Shown here: positions 17,713-29,011 of the stretch, piece after piece | Layout: the number at the start of each line of letters is the position of its first letter | How positions within the stretch are numbered: the stretch's first letter is position 1 | Source of the DNA: Candidatus Zipacnadia bacterium | Lineage (GTDB): Bacteria > Armatimonadota > Zipacnadia > Zipacnadales > UBA5352 | Length of the DNA stretch: 64,000 nucleotides | Direction of reading: 5' to 3' | NCBI GenBank assembly: GCA_029820945.1 | Contig: JALGUJ010000001.1 | Span: 1-64,000 of the forward strand | The notes under the pieces: model-generated | The model's input: only the letters and a program-made list of their open reading frames with translations | Databases searched by the model: none | What the model was told of the DNA's origin: nothing | Program-made: the position numbers and the translations under genes

Positions 17713-18978
17713 ATGGTCGAGAACGCGTCAGCCGCCTGGACCGAGGCCCGCAACACGCTGATCGAGGAGATCGACCGCTGGATCGACGGGGCGATTCGGC
17801 GCCAGAAGGACCTCCCCTTCGCCGGCGGGCACGACGAGTGCAACTACACCGCGACCTGGCCCACATTCTCGCGTATCACCGGCGACCCCGAGCCCATGGA
17901 GTTCTGCAGGCGCCTGCGCGACGAGCTCCTCGCCTGGCCCGAGTTCTACCACGGCTTCTACCCCGACGCGAAGTGGGACATCGAGCACTCCGTGGAGAAC
18001 TGGACGGTCTTCATGCGCTCGCTGGCGGAGGCGGATCCCGGGGACGACGCCACGCTCGACGGCATCGAGGACGTCGTGCACCACCTGGGCAACTGGGCCG
18101 ACGGCTGCCCTGACTGGTTCGACTGGGAGAGGCGGCGGTTCGTCAGCGAGTACGTCGGCACGCGCCAGGTGCGCGACGAGCCACCCTGGGACTTCTCCAC
18201 CTACTGGGACGCGCGCGCCTCGGAGCTGGCGCTGGCCTACTACGACCTGCGCGGCGAGGAGCGGTACCTGCAGTTCGCCGTCGCCTTCGCGACCGGCTGG
18301 GCCGATCACATCCTCGCGCAGGACGGCCTGGGCTATTGGCTGATGCTCGACGCCGACCCCGATGACCGGGAGGGCTTCCGCGCGGCCTACGGCGAGTACC
18401 CGGAGGACTTCCACGCGCGCAACATCGGCTGGATCCCCGAGGTCATGCGCCACATGCTGCACGTCTACAGCCGGGTCGGCGGCGAGGAGCTCAAGGATGC
18501 GGCGTTGAAGATCATCGAGCTTGGCCCGGACGCGATCGAGAGCCGGCGCGGCGCGCGCCCGGACGTCTGGCAGTGGAAGCGCGAATACGATGAGCGCACC
18601 GGCGATCTGCGCTTCGCCGACGAGATCGATGAGGCGGAGGACGCCCTGCTGGCCGCGGCACGCGAGGCGGCGGAGCAGCCGCTCCCGGAGATCGTTATGC
18701 TCGAGGGCCCGGCGCCGTATCCGCAGCGCCTGTACGCGTGGCGCGACGGCGCCGGCGACCTGCACGACCTGGAGGGCCCGTCGCCCGAGCAGGTGATGGC
18801 GGCATCGCTGCGAGCCGGCGACGACGGACTCGGGGTCCACGCCATGAACCTCGCCGCCCGCGAGCTGCATCTGGCGGCGACCACGCTGCGCGACGGCCGT
18901 GAGCACGGCTGCAACGGGCGCTTCATCCACGGCGCGGGGGCCATGGCCGTGCGGGTCCTGGCCGCGGCGAGCGAGTAG
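17713..18978 (+). CDS. Hypothetical protein, possible six-hairpin (alpha/alpha) fold
   Basis: 421 residues, no signal peptide, very acidic and rich in Trp, Tyr and His. I do not recognise the family. Long amphipathic helices with motifs such as WDARASELALAYYDLRGEERY and a repeated spacing of aromatic residues suggest an (alpha/alpha)6 toroid. That fold is used by unsaturated glucuronyl hydrolases, epimerases and other sugar enzymes. The ATG at 17713 has CGGAGG 6-11 bases upstream; an earlier in-frame ATG lacks one. It follows the protease by 171 bases on the same strand and precedes a hairpin terminator. A cytoplasmic sugar-processing role is only a guess. Confidence 0.7.
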   Translation: MVENASAAWTEARNTLIEEIDRWIDGAIRRQKDLPFAGGHDECNYTATWPTFSRITGDPEPMEFCRRLRDELLAWPEFYHGFYPDAKWDIEHSVENWTVFMRSLAEADPGDDATLDGIEDVVHHLGNWADGCPDWFDWERRRFVSEYVGTRQVRDEPPWDFSTYWDARASELALAYYDLRGEERYLQFAVAFATGWADHILAQDGLGYWLMLDADPDDREGFRAAYGEYPEDFHARNIGWIPEVMRHMLHVYSRVGGEELKDAALKIIELGPDAIESRRGARPDVWQWKREYDERTGDLRFADEIDEAEDALLAAAREAAEQPLPEIVMLEGPAPYPQRLYAWRDGAGDLHDLEGPSPEQVMAASLRAGDDGLGVHAMNLAARELHLAATTLRDGREHGCNGRFIHGAGAMAVRVLAAASE

Positions 18979-19001
18979 CGTCGGCGTCGGAAACCGGGGC
19001 G

Positions 19002-19033
19002 GGCCCGCCCATCTGAGGCGGGCCGCGGCGTTT
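19002..19033 (+). terminator. Hairpin terminator between convergent genes
   Basis: GGCCCGCC (19002-19009) pairs with GGCGGGCC (19017-19024) around a 7-base loop. Only a short T run follows. The hairpin fills the 70-base gap between the hypothetical protein and the convergent subtilase gene and may serve both. Confidence 0.5.
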
Positions 19034-19048
19034 CTGCCCCCCTTCGCG

Positions 19049-20791
19049 CTACTCTTCGCGTCTCCGCCCGCGCAGGCGCCAGCCAAGGGCCGCCAGCCCG
19101 GTGAGGAACAGGCCGGCGGTGACCGGCTCGGGGATGTAGCGGTCGCCGTACTGCAGGCCCTCGTAGCAGTCGAGCATCCCGTAGCCGTAGTACGGATCGT
19201 AGCCGCCGGCTATGCTGTCATCTGCGCTATTCCAGAGAATGTCGCGGAAGGCCCAGTACGGCAGGTCCGGGTAGCGCGTGCGTGCCAATCCCGCGAACCC
19301 CGATACAAGGGGGGCGGAGAAGGACGTGCCGCCGAAGTTGGGCAGATAGAGGTCCTCGCCCAGGACGATCTTGTCGTCGTTATCGGGAGGCATATCGGGC
19401 GCCCCGAACTCGGGCAACACAAGGTAGAGCCCACACCAGGAGTACATGTCGTTCACGCCACCGCGATAAGAGAAGTTCCAGCCTGGGGCGACGATGTCCA
19501 GGGTCTCGCCCGGGGCGGCGTAGTTCGAGCCTGCCCAGGTATTGTCCATCTCCGTCATCCCCACCGAGATCGTCTCGGGGAGCACGGCCGGGAATGCAAG
19601 GCCTTCGGCCCCCGAGTTGCCGGCGGCGCAGACGACGATGCAGCCGCGGCCTACGGCGTACTGGATGGCCTCGTAGATGGCGCCCTCTTCGGTGTCGGGG
19701 TCGGAGTAGTTGGCGGGGTCGAAGTCGCCCGGCTCCGCGCCCCAACTGCAGTTGATGATGTCGGCGCCGGACGCGGCGGCGTAGCGGATGCCATCGGCCG
19801 CGTCGAAGCCGTCACCGTTTCCCTCCGGGTCTGTGACGCGCACGGGCATGATGGAGCAGTTGTACGCGACGCCGGCAAGCCCCCGGCCGTTGTTGGTGGT
19901 TGCCGCCGCGAAGCTGGCGACCTCTGTGCCGTGCACCACGCCGAGGTCGGGGATGCCGTCCTCGTTGTCGTCGTCGGCATTGCCGATGGCCGCGTCCACG
20001 TCGGGAATCTGCGGATTGAACTCATCCCATACGTAGTCCTCCGGCCACCAGGCGGGATCCCACACCGTGGGCTCGTTGTCCACATCCGCCGGGTCCCAGA
20101 CGACGCTGGCACCCGGGTTCTGCCCGACGAAGTCCCAGCCGTGGAAGTCATCGACCCACCCGTTGCCGTCGTCATCCACTCCCTCAGTACCGTTGACCTC
20201 GGCTGTGTTCTGCCACAGGTTCGCGACGAGGTCCTCGTGGTAGATGGACACACCGCTGTCAACCACGGCGATGACGGTGTCGGCGCTGCCCGTCTGCAGG
20301 TCCCACGCCTCCGGCGCTCGGATCTGGAAGAGGTACTCCTGGTGCACTGAGGGATGCTCGGGCATGGGCGGATCATCGGCAGACCCGAAGTAGGGGTCGT
20401 TCGGCATGGCGCAATCGGTGATCCGCATCTGCCTATGCGCCGATGCCACGTCGGGGTGGTTACTCAGGCGCGCCGCCACGTCGTCGGGCGAGAGGTCACT
20501 GGGCAGCTCCATGAGGTAGAGGCCCGGCCGCTCGGGGCGCTCCATGACACGCGCGCGGAAGCGCCGCCCCAGCGCCTCGGCCGCCTCTCGGCCCCCGGCA
20601 TCGTCATTGAGCCGGAAGTAGACGCCTCGTGAGCCCCAGGTGCTCGCGGCGGGCTGGCGCGAGGACAGCGGAACGATGACGCTGGCCGAGCTGTGGAGGT
20701 AATCCCCCAGGCACCGAGTCGCCCCAAATACGGCCGGCAACAGATACAGGATAATGGCAGGCAGCAGAATATGCCGCCGCAAGTAATGCAC
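19049..20791 (-). CDS. Exported subtilisin-like (S8) protease with PEP-CTERM tail
   Basis: 580 residues. An N-terminal signal (hydrophobic 8-24) and an inhibitor-I9-like propeptide (about 55-125) precede the S8 catalytic domain. The triad is Asp178 in AVVDSGV, His287 in VVHGTEVASF and Ser490 in GGTSFSAPLVSG, with the oxyanion Asn391. A long Asp/Trp-rich insert (about 205-280, including DDDGNGWVDDFHGWDF) probably binds calcium. The C-terminus is a textbook PEP-CTERM signal: PEP at 554-556, a hydrophobic helix and an arginine-rich tail. An exosortase/EpsH enzyme elsewhere in the genome should process it. The start is a GTG preceded by GGAGGAG. It probably matures or degrades exported proteins at the cell surface. 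Confidence 0.93.
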   Translation of the reverse strand: MHYLRRHILLPAIILYLLPAVFGATRCLGDYLHSSASVIVPLSSRQPAASTWGSRGVYFRLNDDAGGREAAEALGRRFRARVMERPERPGLYLMELPSDLSPDDVAARLSNHPDVASAHRQMRITDCAMPNDPYFGSADDPPMPEHPSVHQEYLFQIRAPEAWDLQTGSADTVIAVVDSGVSIYHEDLVANLWQNTAEVNGTEGVDDDGNGWVDDFHGWDFVGQNPGASVVWDPADVDNEPTVWDPAWWPEDYVWDEFNPQIPDVDAAIGNADDDNEDGIPDLGVVHGTEVASFAAATTNNGRGLAGVAYNCSIMPVRVTDPEGNGDGFDAADGIRYAAASGADIINCSWGAEPGDFDPANYSDPDTEEGAIYEAIQYAVGRGCIVVCAAGNSGAEGLAFPAVLPETISVGMTEMDNTWAGSNYAAPGETLDIVAPGWNFSYRGGVNDMYSWCGLYLVLPEFGAPDMPPDNDDKIVLGEDLYLPNFGGTSFSAPLVSGFAGLARTRYPDLPYWAFRDILWNSADDSIAGGYDPYYGYGMLDCYEGLQYGDRYIPEPVTAGLFLTGLAALGWRLRGRRREE

Positions 20792-21470
20792 CGAGTCTCA
20801 TCCTCTCCTCCCAGATCCCTCGCGGTACCGCCGAAGGCACCTCGCCTTCCAGGTGATCTGCGCCTCGCCTGTGGTTGTGAATTCGGCGAACAAGAGCGAC
20901 TGTCCTCTCTTGTCACCAGATCGTGAGCGAAACGTGAGCTAAGACCCGAACGAATGGGAACACGGCCCGCATCGGCGCTTGCGACAACATCCCCGTTCCT
21001 GTGCCCATCCGCCGCCTGGCGGGAGCCGACGCGCGAAGAGCATACGCGTGACACGATGGACCTGCGGCGCCGCCGTTCACATTCAGCCGGCGGCAGATGC
21101 GGCGCGGCGCAGGCGGAGGTCCGCCCGGCAGCGCGGGACGGAGCCAAGATGCGCCGCAGTGCCGCCGCCGGCGAGCGCCATGCGTCCCGCCTCCATCCCC
21201 TCCACAATCCCTCGCGTAGGTCGAGCATCCTCGCCCGACAGAGCCGTTTCGGCCCGAGCCGTTGCCGTGCGGGCGGCATCACGCGCTCGACCATCCGACG
21301 AGCGTCGCCGCCATGTGAAGTCCTTTGCGGGAGGGGACCGGGGAGGGCGGGTCCCTCTTAGAGAAGAGCCGTCCCCCGTCGGTCGTTGCAGTTGCCGTGT
21401 ACTCCTGCCGGGCACACGAATGCCGACGCAGGCGAGGCATGCGATCCGAGGCCGGGGACGGTGGTGGCGA
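20792..21470 (-). other. Gene-free stretch between subtilase and carB
   Basis: 679 bases without a convincing gene. Open frames here have third positions that do not follow the strong GC bias of the real genes. There is an imperfect G+C hairpin near 21330-21358 downstream of carB, without a T run. No promoter matching the consensus was found upstream of the subtilase. Confidence 0.5.
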
Positions 21471-24761
<3,291 letters not shown>

Positions 24762-24862
24762 GCGTCCTCCCGCGCCGGTTGTGGGTAGCGAGTTGCGGCT
24801 TCCGAACAGCGCCAGACTGCGGTCGGTGCCTCTCGTACCCCTGCGCACCGCGTCAGTTAAGG

Positions 24863-24884
24863 AAAACCCCGCCCGGAGGCGGGG
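24863..24884 (-). terminator. Terminator-like hairpin between carA and carB
   Basis: Reading the minus strand, CCCCGCC and GGCGGGG form a 7-bp stem with a 4-base loop, followed directly by TTTT (24863-24866). It begins a few bases after the carA stop codon and lies about 100 bases before the carB start. It has the form of an intrinsic terminator or attenuator inside a two-subunit operon. Confidence 0.7.
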
Positions 24885-24890
24885 GAATCG

Positions 24891-26096
24891 TCACCGGCGA
24901 GCGCTCACTGCTTTCATGTGGTCGATGAAGATGTCGAACAGGTAGTGCGAGTCATGTGGCCCCGGTCCCGCCTCAGGATGATACTGCACCGAGAAGATGG
25001 GCAGTTCGGTGTGCCGCATCCCCTCGAGCGACTGGTCGTTGAGGTTGATGTGAGTGATCTCAACATCATCGGGGAGGCTGTCGGGATCGACGCAGTAACC
25101 GTGGTTCTGCGTGGTGATCTCGACCTTGCCCGTCTCCAGGCGCTTGACCGGGTGGTTGCAGCCGCGGTGGCCGTACTTGAGCTTGTAGGTCGTGCCGCCG
25201 AAGGCATGCCCGAGCAGTTGCTGGCCCAGGCAGATGCCGAAGATGGGCAGCTCCGGGTCTATCAGGTCCTCAACGACCTCGATGACGTAGCCGAGAGCGG
25301 CCGGGTCGCCGGGGCCGTTGGAGACCACGACGCCGTCCGGATCCCACTCCCTGATCCGATCCGCCTCCGTCGTGCAGGGCGTGACGATGACCTCGCAGCG
25401 CCGCTGCACGAGATGCCGCAGGATGTTCTGCTTCACCCCGCAGTCGATGACCACCACGCGGAAGCCGAACCACTGCTCGTCGGCCTCCAGGTAGCCCACG
25501 GGCGAGGCGGCCGTGCCGCCGAAGGGCATGAAGGCCCGGGGGAAGTCGGCATCTTCCTCCTCGATGTAGCCGCGAGGGCCCCAGCGCCGCGGCCGGTCAT
25601 GGATGACCTCCCTCACCAGGTCTCGGCCCGACAGCGGCGGCAGCTCCTGCGCCCGCGCGACCAGCGACTGCTCGTCAAGGTCGGTGGTGGAGACCATGCC
25701 CATCTGCCAGCCCTCGTCACGCAGGTGCGAGGCCAGCTTCCGCGTGTCCACGTCGCTGATGCCGACGATGCCGTTGTCCGCGAGGAAGCGCCCGAGACTC
25801 TGCTCGGAGCGCCAGTTGCTGGGCTCCTCGTTGTACTCCCTGACGACGAAGCCCTCCACCCACGGGCGCCATGACTCCATGTCCACGGGGTTGATGCCGT
25901 AGTTCCCGATCTCGGGGTAGGTCATCGTCACGATCTGGCCGCGGTAGGACGGATCGGTGAGGACCTCCTGATACCCGACCATACCGGTGTTGAAGCAGAT
26001 CTCACCGAAGGCCTCGCCCTCGGCCCCGAAGTTGTATCCGTGCAGAACCATCCCGTCCGCCAGCGCGAGTATGGCGGGCCGCCTCTCGCGAGACAT
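24891..26096 (-). CDS. carA: Carbamoyl-phosphate synthase, small (glutaminase) subunit
   Basis: 401 residues. The CPSase small-chain N-terminal domain opens with PAILALADGMVLHGYNFGA. The class I glutamine amidotransferase domain has VSNGPGDP, the nucleophile Cys in FGICLGQQLLGHA, and the His/Glu pair in SVQYHPEAGPGPHDS. It hydrolyses glutamine and channels ammonia to CarB. The start at 26096 (MSRERR) has GAGGTGAG about 6 bases upstream; a frame extending another 36 residues crosses a likely promoter and is rejected. Its terminator-like 3' hairpin is listed separately. Confidence 0.96.
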   Translation of the reverse strand: MSRERRPAILALADGMVLHGYNFGAEGEAFGEICFNTGMVGYQEVLTDPSYRGQIVTMTYPEIGNYGINPVDMESWRPWVEGFVVREYNEEPSNWRSEQSLGRFLADNGIVGISDVDTRKLASHLRDEGWQMGMVSTTDLDEQSLVARAQELPPLSGRDLVREVIHDRPRRWGPRGYIEEEDADFPRAFMPFGGTAASPVGYLEADEQWFGFRVVVIDCGVKQNILRHLVQRRCEVIVTPCTTEADRIREWDPDGVVVSNGPGDPAALGYVIEVVEDLIDPELPIFGICLGQQLLGHAFGGTTYKLKYGHRGCNHPVKRLETGKVEITTQNHGYCVDPDSLPDDVEITHINLNDQSLEGMRHTELPIFSVQYHPEAGPGPHDSHYLFDIFIDHMKAVSARR

Positions 26097-26159
26097 CCAC
26101 TCACCTCGAAGAGACCGGTGCGGCAACGCGCTCGGTGCTCGTGCGCCTCCCTTCAAGTC

Positions 26160-26188
26160 ATTATGCCATATCGCGACCGTGGGTGCAA
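26160..26188 (-). promoter_or_regulatory. Probable carA promoter
   Basis: On the minus strand, TTGCAC (26183-26188) and CATAAT (26160-26165) are separated by 17 bases. The -10 box matches 5 of 6 positions and the -35 box matches 3 of 6. The carA start is about 64 bases downstream, leaving a leader of roughly 55 bases. Confidence 0.5.
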
Positions 26189-26207
26189 TCGCTTCGCTGC
26201 TCAAGAG

Positions 26208-26382
26208 AGCATCCAGATTCCTGTGGATGACACACGGACGCCCCCATCCGCACGTCGTTGCTCTGCAGGCGTTCGCGCCGCAACGGGGTTGGCCTCACCC
26301 TGCGTCCCTCCCACCCAGGAGCGGGATGCGCAGGCACGGGACGTCGCCGCTCGGTGCGCGCAGCCACACGAATCTGGATGCT
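26208..26382. repeat. 19-bp inverted repeat flanking 137 bases
   Basis: The arm at 26208-26226 (AGCATCCAGATTCCTGTGG) and the reverse complement of the arm at 26364-26382 differ at one position (18 of 19). No flanking target duplication is clear. It could be a miniature transposable element, a pair of operator sites or a long-range hairpin. Confidence 0.6.
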
Positions 26383-26532
26383 GCCCGGCTCAAAGCCGAA
26401 GGCGACCGGCTTGGGCCTCACGTGACTTCGACACGGCTGGGCCATGGAATCCAGGTCCGGACCGTAGTGCCATCCCCCCACGCTCCATGCGCCGAATCGG
26501 GGGGATTCGCCGGCCCTGTGAAGGCCTGGCCT

Positions 26533-27558
26533 CTACAGCGGTAGCGCCACCACGCGGTTCGAGGCCGCGGCGATCTGCGCCGCCTGCGCCACCTCGGTGT
26601 TGCGCAGGCCCTCGATGCCGGGGATGGTCACCTCGGTGTCGTCCACCACCGCCTCGATGAACTCGCGCACCTCGCGCTGCACCCCGGGCTCGTATCCCCG
26701 CGCGGTCTCATCGTAGGGTGTGCTCTGCGGCTCACCGTCCCCGGCCACCCAGGTGACCTCACGGGTCTTGCTGTCGAAGAAGACGGTGCCCTCGGTGCAG
26801 AAGATCTTGCCGTCGTAGGTGCCCAGCCTGGCCGCGTGGCCGGCCAGCAGCGCGCCGCGTCCGCCCTCCTGGAAGTTGATGACGACGTGCGCGAAGTCCT
26901 CGTAGTCCACCTCGGGGTTGACGTAGTTGTCCATCGAGGCGTAGACCGTATGCGCCTCGCCGAGGATCTGGCGTATGAAGTCGATCTCGTGGGCGGAGAT
27001 CTCGAAGAGCGGCCCGCCCGACAACTCCTTCTTCATGCGCCAGGTCTGGGCGTATCTCCCGGCCCAGCCGCCGCCCATGCGCGTCACCTGCATTCCGAAC
27101 GGCTCGCCCAGGTCGCCGGCATTGATCAGGTCGATGATCCACGCGTAGGGCGGGTTGTAGCGCTGGACCTGGCCGATCATCAGCTTGACGCCCGCCGAGT
27201 CGCATGCCTCGATCATGGCGCGGGCGTCGGCGACATTGAGCGCCATCGGCTTCTCGCAGAAGACGTGCTTGCCGGCCTCGGCCGCGCGGCGCACCAGCTC
27301 GGCGTGGAGGTAGTTGGGCGCGGCCACGATCACCGCCCCGATGTCCTCGCGCTCGAGCATCTCACGCAGATCGGTATAGGCGTCGATGGGGCCGCGCGCG
27401 CGCGCCTCCTCGCCGATCTCCCGCGCCGCCGCCTCCGCCGCGCCCTCGGCCGGGTCACTGACGGCGACGACGCGCCCCAACTCGCAGGTCGCGGCTCTCC
27501 TCGCCAGGCCCCTGCCCATGTTGCCGGCGCCGATGAGACCGATCAGAAGCTCAGCCAT
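26533..27558 (-). CDS. Gfo/Idh/MocA-family dehydrogenase
   Basis: 341 residues. The Rossmann domain begins LLIGLIGAGNMGRG (GxGxxG at about residues 10-15), with the family motif CEKPMALN at about 98. The C-terminal domain carries GGPLFEISAHEIDF, matching the catalytic G-G-x-x-x-D/E-x-x-x-H-x-x-D pattern. Members oxidise or reduce sugar hydroxyls with NAD(P). TGGAGG lies about 9 bases before the ATG. It is the third gene of an operon with a TIM-barrel sugar isomerase/epimerase and a 57-residue DUF4177-like protein, consistent with catabolism of an inositol- or ketosugar-type substrate (inference). Confidence 0.92.
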   Translation of the reverse strand: MAELLIGLIGAGNMGRGLARRAATCELGRVVAVSDPAEGAAEAAAREIGEEARARGPIDAYTDLREMLEREDIGAVIVAAPNYLHAELVRRAAEAGKHVFCEKPMALNVADARAMIEACDSAGVKLMIGQVQRYNPPYAWIIDLINAGDLGEPFGMQVTRMGGGWAGRYAQTWRMKKELSGGPLFEISAHEIDFIRQILGEAHTVYASMDNYVNPEVDYEDFAHVVINFQEGGRGALLAGHAARLGTYDGKIFCTEGTVFFDSKTREVTWVAGDGEPQSTPYDETARGYEPGVQREVREFIEAVVDDTEVTIPGIEGLRNTEVAQAAQIAAASNRVVALPL

Positions 27559-27691
27559 CGCTATGCCTCCAGTGGCCCACGCCGGACCGACCCCGTTTGC
27601 GGCGGCCGGCTCCCCGCCCTCTGCGTGCAGGTCACGCGCGCCGCCCGTCGCAGGGGTGGCGCCGTCTCGCGTCCGGACATGTCGTGCAGCA

Positions 27692-27865
27692 TCAGGCCTC
27701 GCGCGGGCCGTTGTCGAGACGCCTGCGCATCAGGACATTCAGGAAGTCGTTGCCCGAGAGCATAATGGGCTCCCAGCCATCCCTGGCGTCGCTGTTGATG
27801 CGCTCGTTGAGGACTGAGATGCTGGTGGTAGGCATGTGCAAGACGCGGTACTCGTACTCCGCCAT
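27692..27865 (-). CDS. DUF4177-like 57-residue protein
   Basis: A small gene reading MAEYEYRVLHM... and ending VLMRRRLDNGPREA. The YEYRV start, a central DGWEPI and a C-terminal V-L-x-R-R are the pattern of DUF4177-type proteins, tiny beta-alpha-beta proteins of unknown role. GAGGGAGGG lies 6-14 bases before the ATG. It is 22 bases after the isomerase stop and 133 bases before the oxidoreductase, all on the minus strand. Codon third positions follow the local GC bias. It is distinct from random frames because the start, ribosome site and domain pattern agree. Confidence 0.75.
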   Translation of the reverse strand: MAEYEYRVLHMPTTSISVLNERINSDARDGWEPIMLSGNDFLNVLMRRRLDNGPREA

Positions 27866-27887
27866 TGCTCGTCCCTCCCTCGTCGGG

Positions 27888-28712
27888 CTACCGGCCCAGG
27901 ATGGCGTCCATCGAGCGGCTGGTGGCCTCGATCAGGCGCTCGGGGTGGTGGGAGTACGGCGGCATCATCTCCGCGGTGACCGGCCCATCATACCCAATCT
28001 CCTCCAGCGCACCCATGACCGCGTTCCAGGGTACGTCGCCCTCGAGCAGGTCCACGAAGCCGTCGAAGCTGCCGGTCCCGATGCTCTCTCGGAAGTCCTT
28101 GATGTGGACCGCCTTGATCCGGTCGTCGAGGATGCGGATCCACTGATCCGGGTAGCCGTTCGGGACCACGTTGCCCACATCGAAGTAGGCCTGCACGGAG
28201 TCCTCGCCGATCTCATCAATGATCTCCGCGAACTCGAGCGGGCTGAGCAGGAACTTGTTCCAGACGTACTCGAGCCCGATGCAGACGCCGGCGTCGTCGG
28301 CGTCCTCGCTCAGGTCGGAGAAGGTCTCGACCACGTCGTCGTAGGCCCGGTCGTAGGGGTAGTCCGCGGTGACGGTGCAGGGCACGACCAGGAGCGTGTC
28401 AGCGCCCAGCGCGGCGCCGAGCCGAAGCGACCTGCGGATGATCTCGCAGCCCTTCGCGGCGACATCCGGGTCGGGCCCGCAGGCAGGGTACTCCCAGCCG
28501 AGACCGCTCGCGATGGTGCGCAGCTCAAGGCCGATCTCCTCCGCCATCTCCACGAACTGCTGCATCTCGCCCGGACTGCTGTCGGGCGTGATCTCGCCCT
28601 CCGGCTCCACGGTGAGCTCGATGCCCTCAAAGCCGTACTCCTTCGCCATCTTCATGCGGTCCTCGATCGACATCCCCTCAGGAAAGGACCAGAAGCTGAT
28701 CGCCTTGACCAT
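27888..28712 (-). CDS. Sugar phosphate isomerase/epimerase (xylose isomerase-like TIM barrel)
   Basis: 274 residues, no signal peptide. The AP-endonuclease-2/xylose-isomerase-like TIM barrel begins KAISFWSFPEG. Barrel-strand motifs carrying the metal ligands can be seen: GIELTVEPEG, LVVPC, GLEYVWN, AYFDVGNV, KAVHIKDF and TAEMMPP, with Glu, Asp, His and Glu at the expected positions. Relatives isomerise or epimerise ketoses and inositols. The ATG at 28712 has GGCGGAGG 6-13 bases upstream; the 12 residues of an earlier GTG are not needed. It heads an operon with the DUF4177-like gene and a dehydrogenase. Confidence 0.9.
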   Translation of the reverse strand: MVKAISFWSFPEGMSIEDRMKMAKEYGFEGIELTVEPEGEITPDSSPGEMQQFVEMAEEIGLELRTIASGLGWEYPACGPDPDVAAKGCEIIRRSLRLGAALGADTLLVVPCTVTADYPYDRAYDDVVETFSDLSEDADDAGVCIGLEYVWNKFLLSPLEFAEIIDEIGEDSVQAYFDVGNVVPNGYPDQWIRILDDRIKAVHIKDFRESIGTGSFDGFVDLLEGDVPWNAVMGALEEIGYDGPVTAEMMPPYSHHPERLIEATSRSMDAILGR

Positions 28713-29011
28713 GATCTTCCTCCGCCTCGCGTCTGTCGGTTGGCACAACCTGGGGCCGCCACAGATGGGGCCGCCCGCCTCGGCTGCTTCGCTTCACCAC
28801 TCCCCGATTCCTGCCTGCCTCCCGGACGGCCTGATAATAGGTGGGCACCGCTCGCGCGTCGGCGAGGCGTCGTGGGCGTTCGGCGGCAACAAGTCGGTAA
28901 CAAGTCTGCACAGCGCGTCAAGAGCGCGCGAGGTGCCACCGATGATGATGCTGACAGGTAGGGGTCAGACGGAGCGAACTCGCTCTGCCGTTTCTATCCG
29001 AGGTGCGCACA

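Larger units (their letters stand above)
26097..26532 (-). other. Intergenic region upstream of carA
   Basis: 436 bases without a supported gene. It contains a probable carA promoter (26160-26188) and, further upstream, a near-perfect 19-bp inverted repeat (arms 26208-26226 and 26364-26382). I did not recognise a known pyrimidine-responsive riboswitch or a PyrR-binding site. Confidence 0.5.

Noticed and set aside
20464-21294. 276-codon minus-strand frame across the gap upstream of the subtilase
   Set aside because: Third-position composition does not match real genes, there is no ribosome site, and it overlaps the subtilase out of frame.
26161-26481. 106-codon minus-strand frame upstream of carA
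   Set aside because: No domain or ribosome site, and it spans the inverted repeat and part of the promoter.
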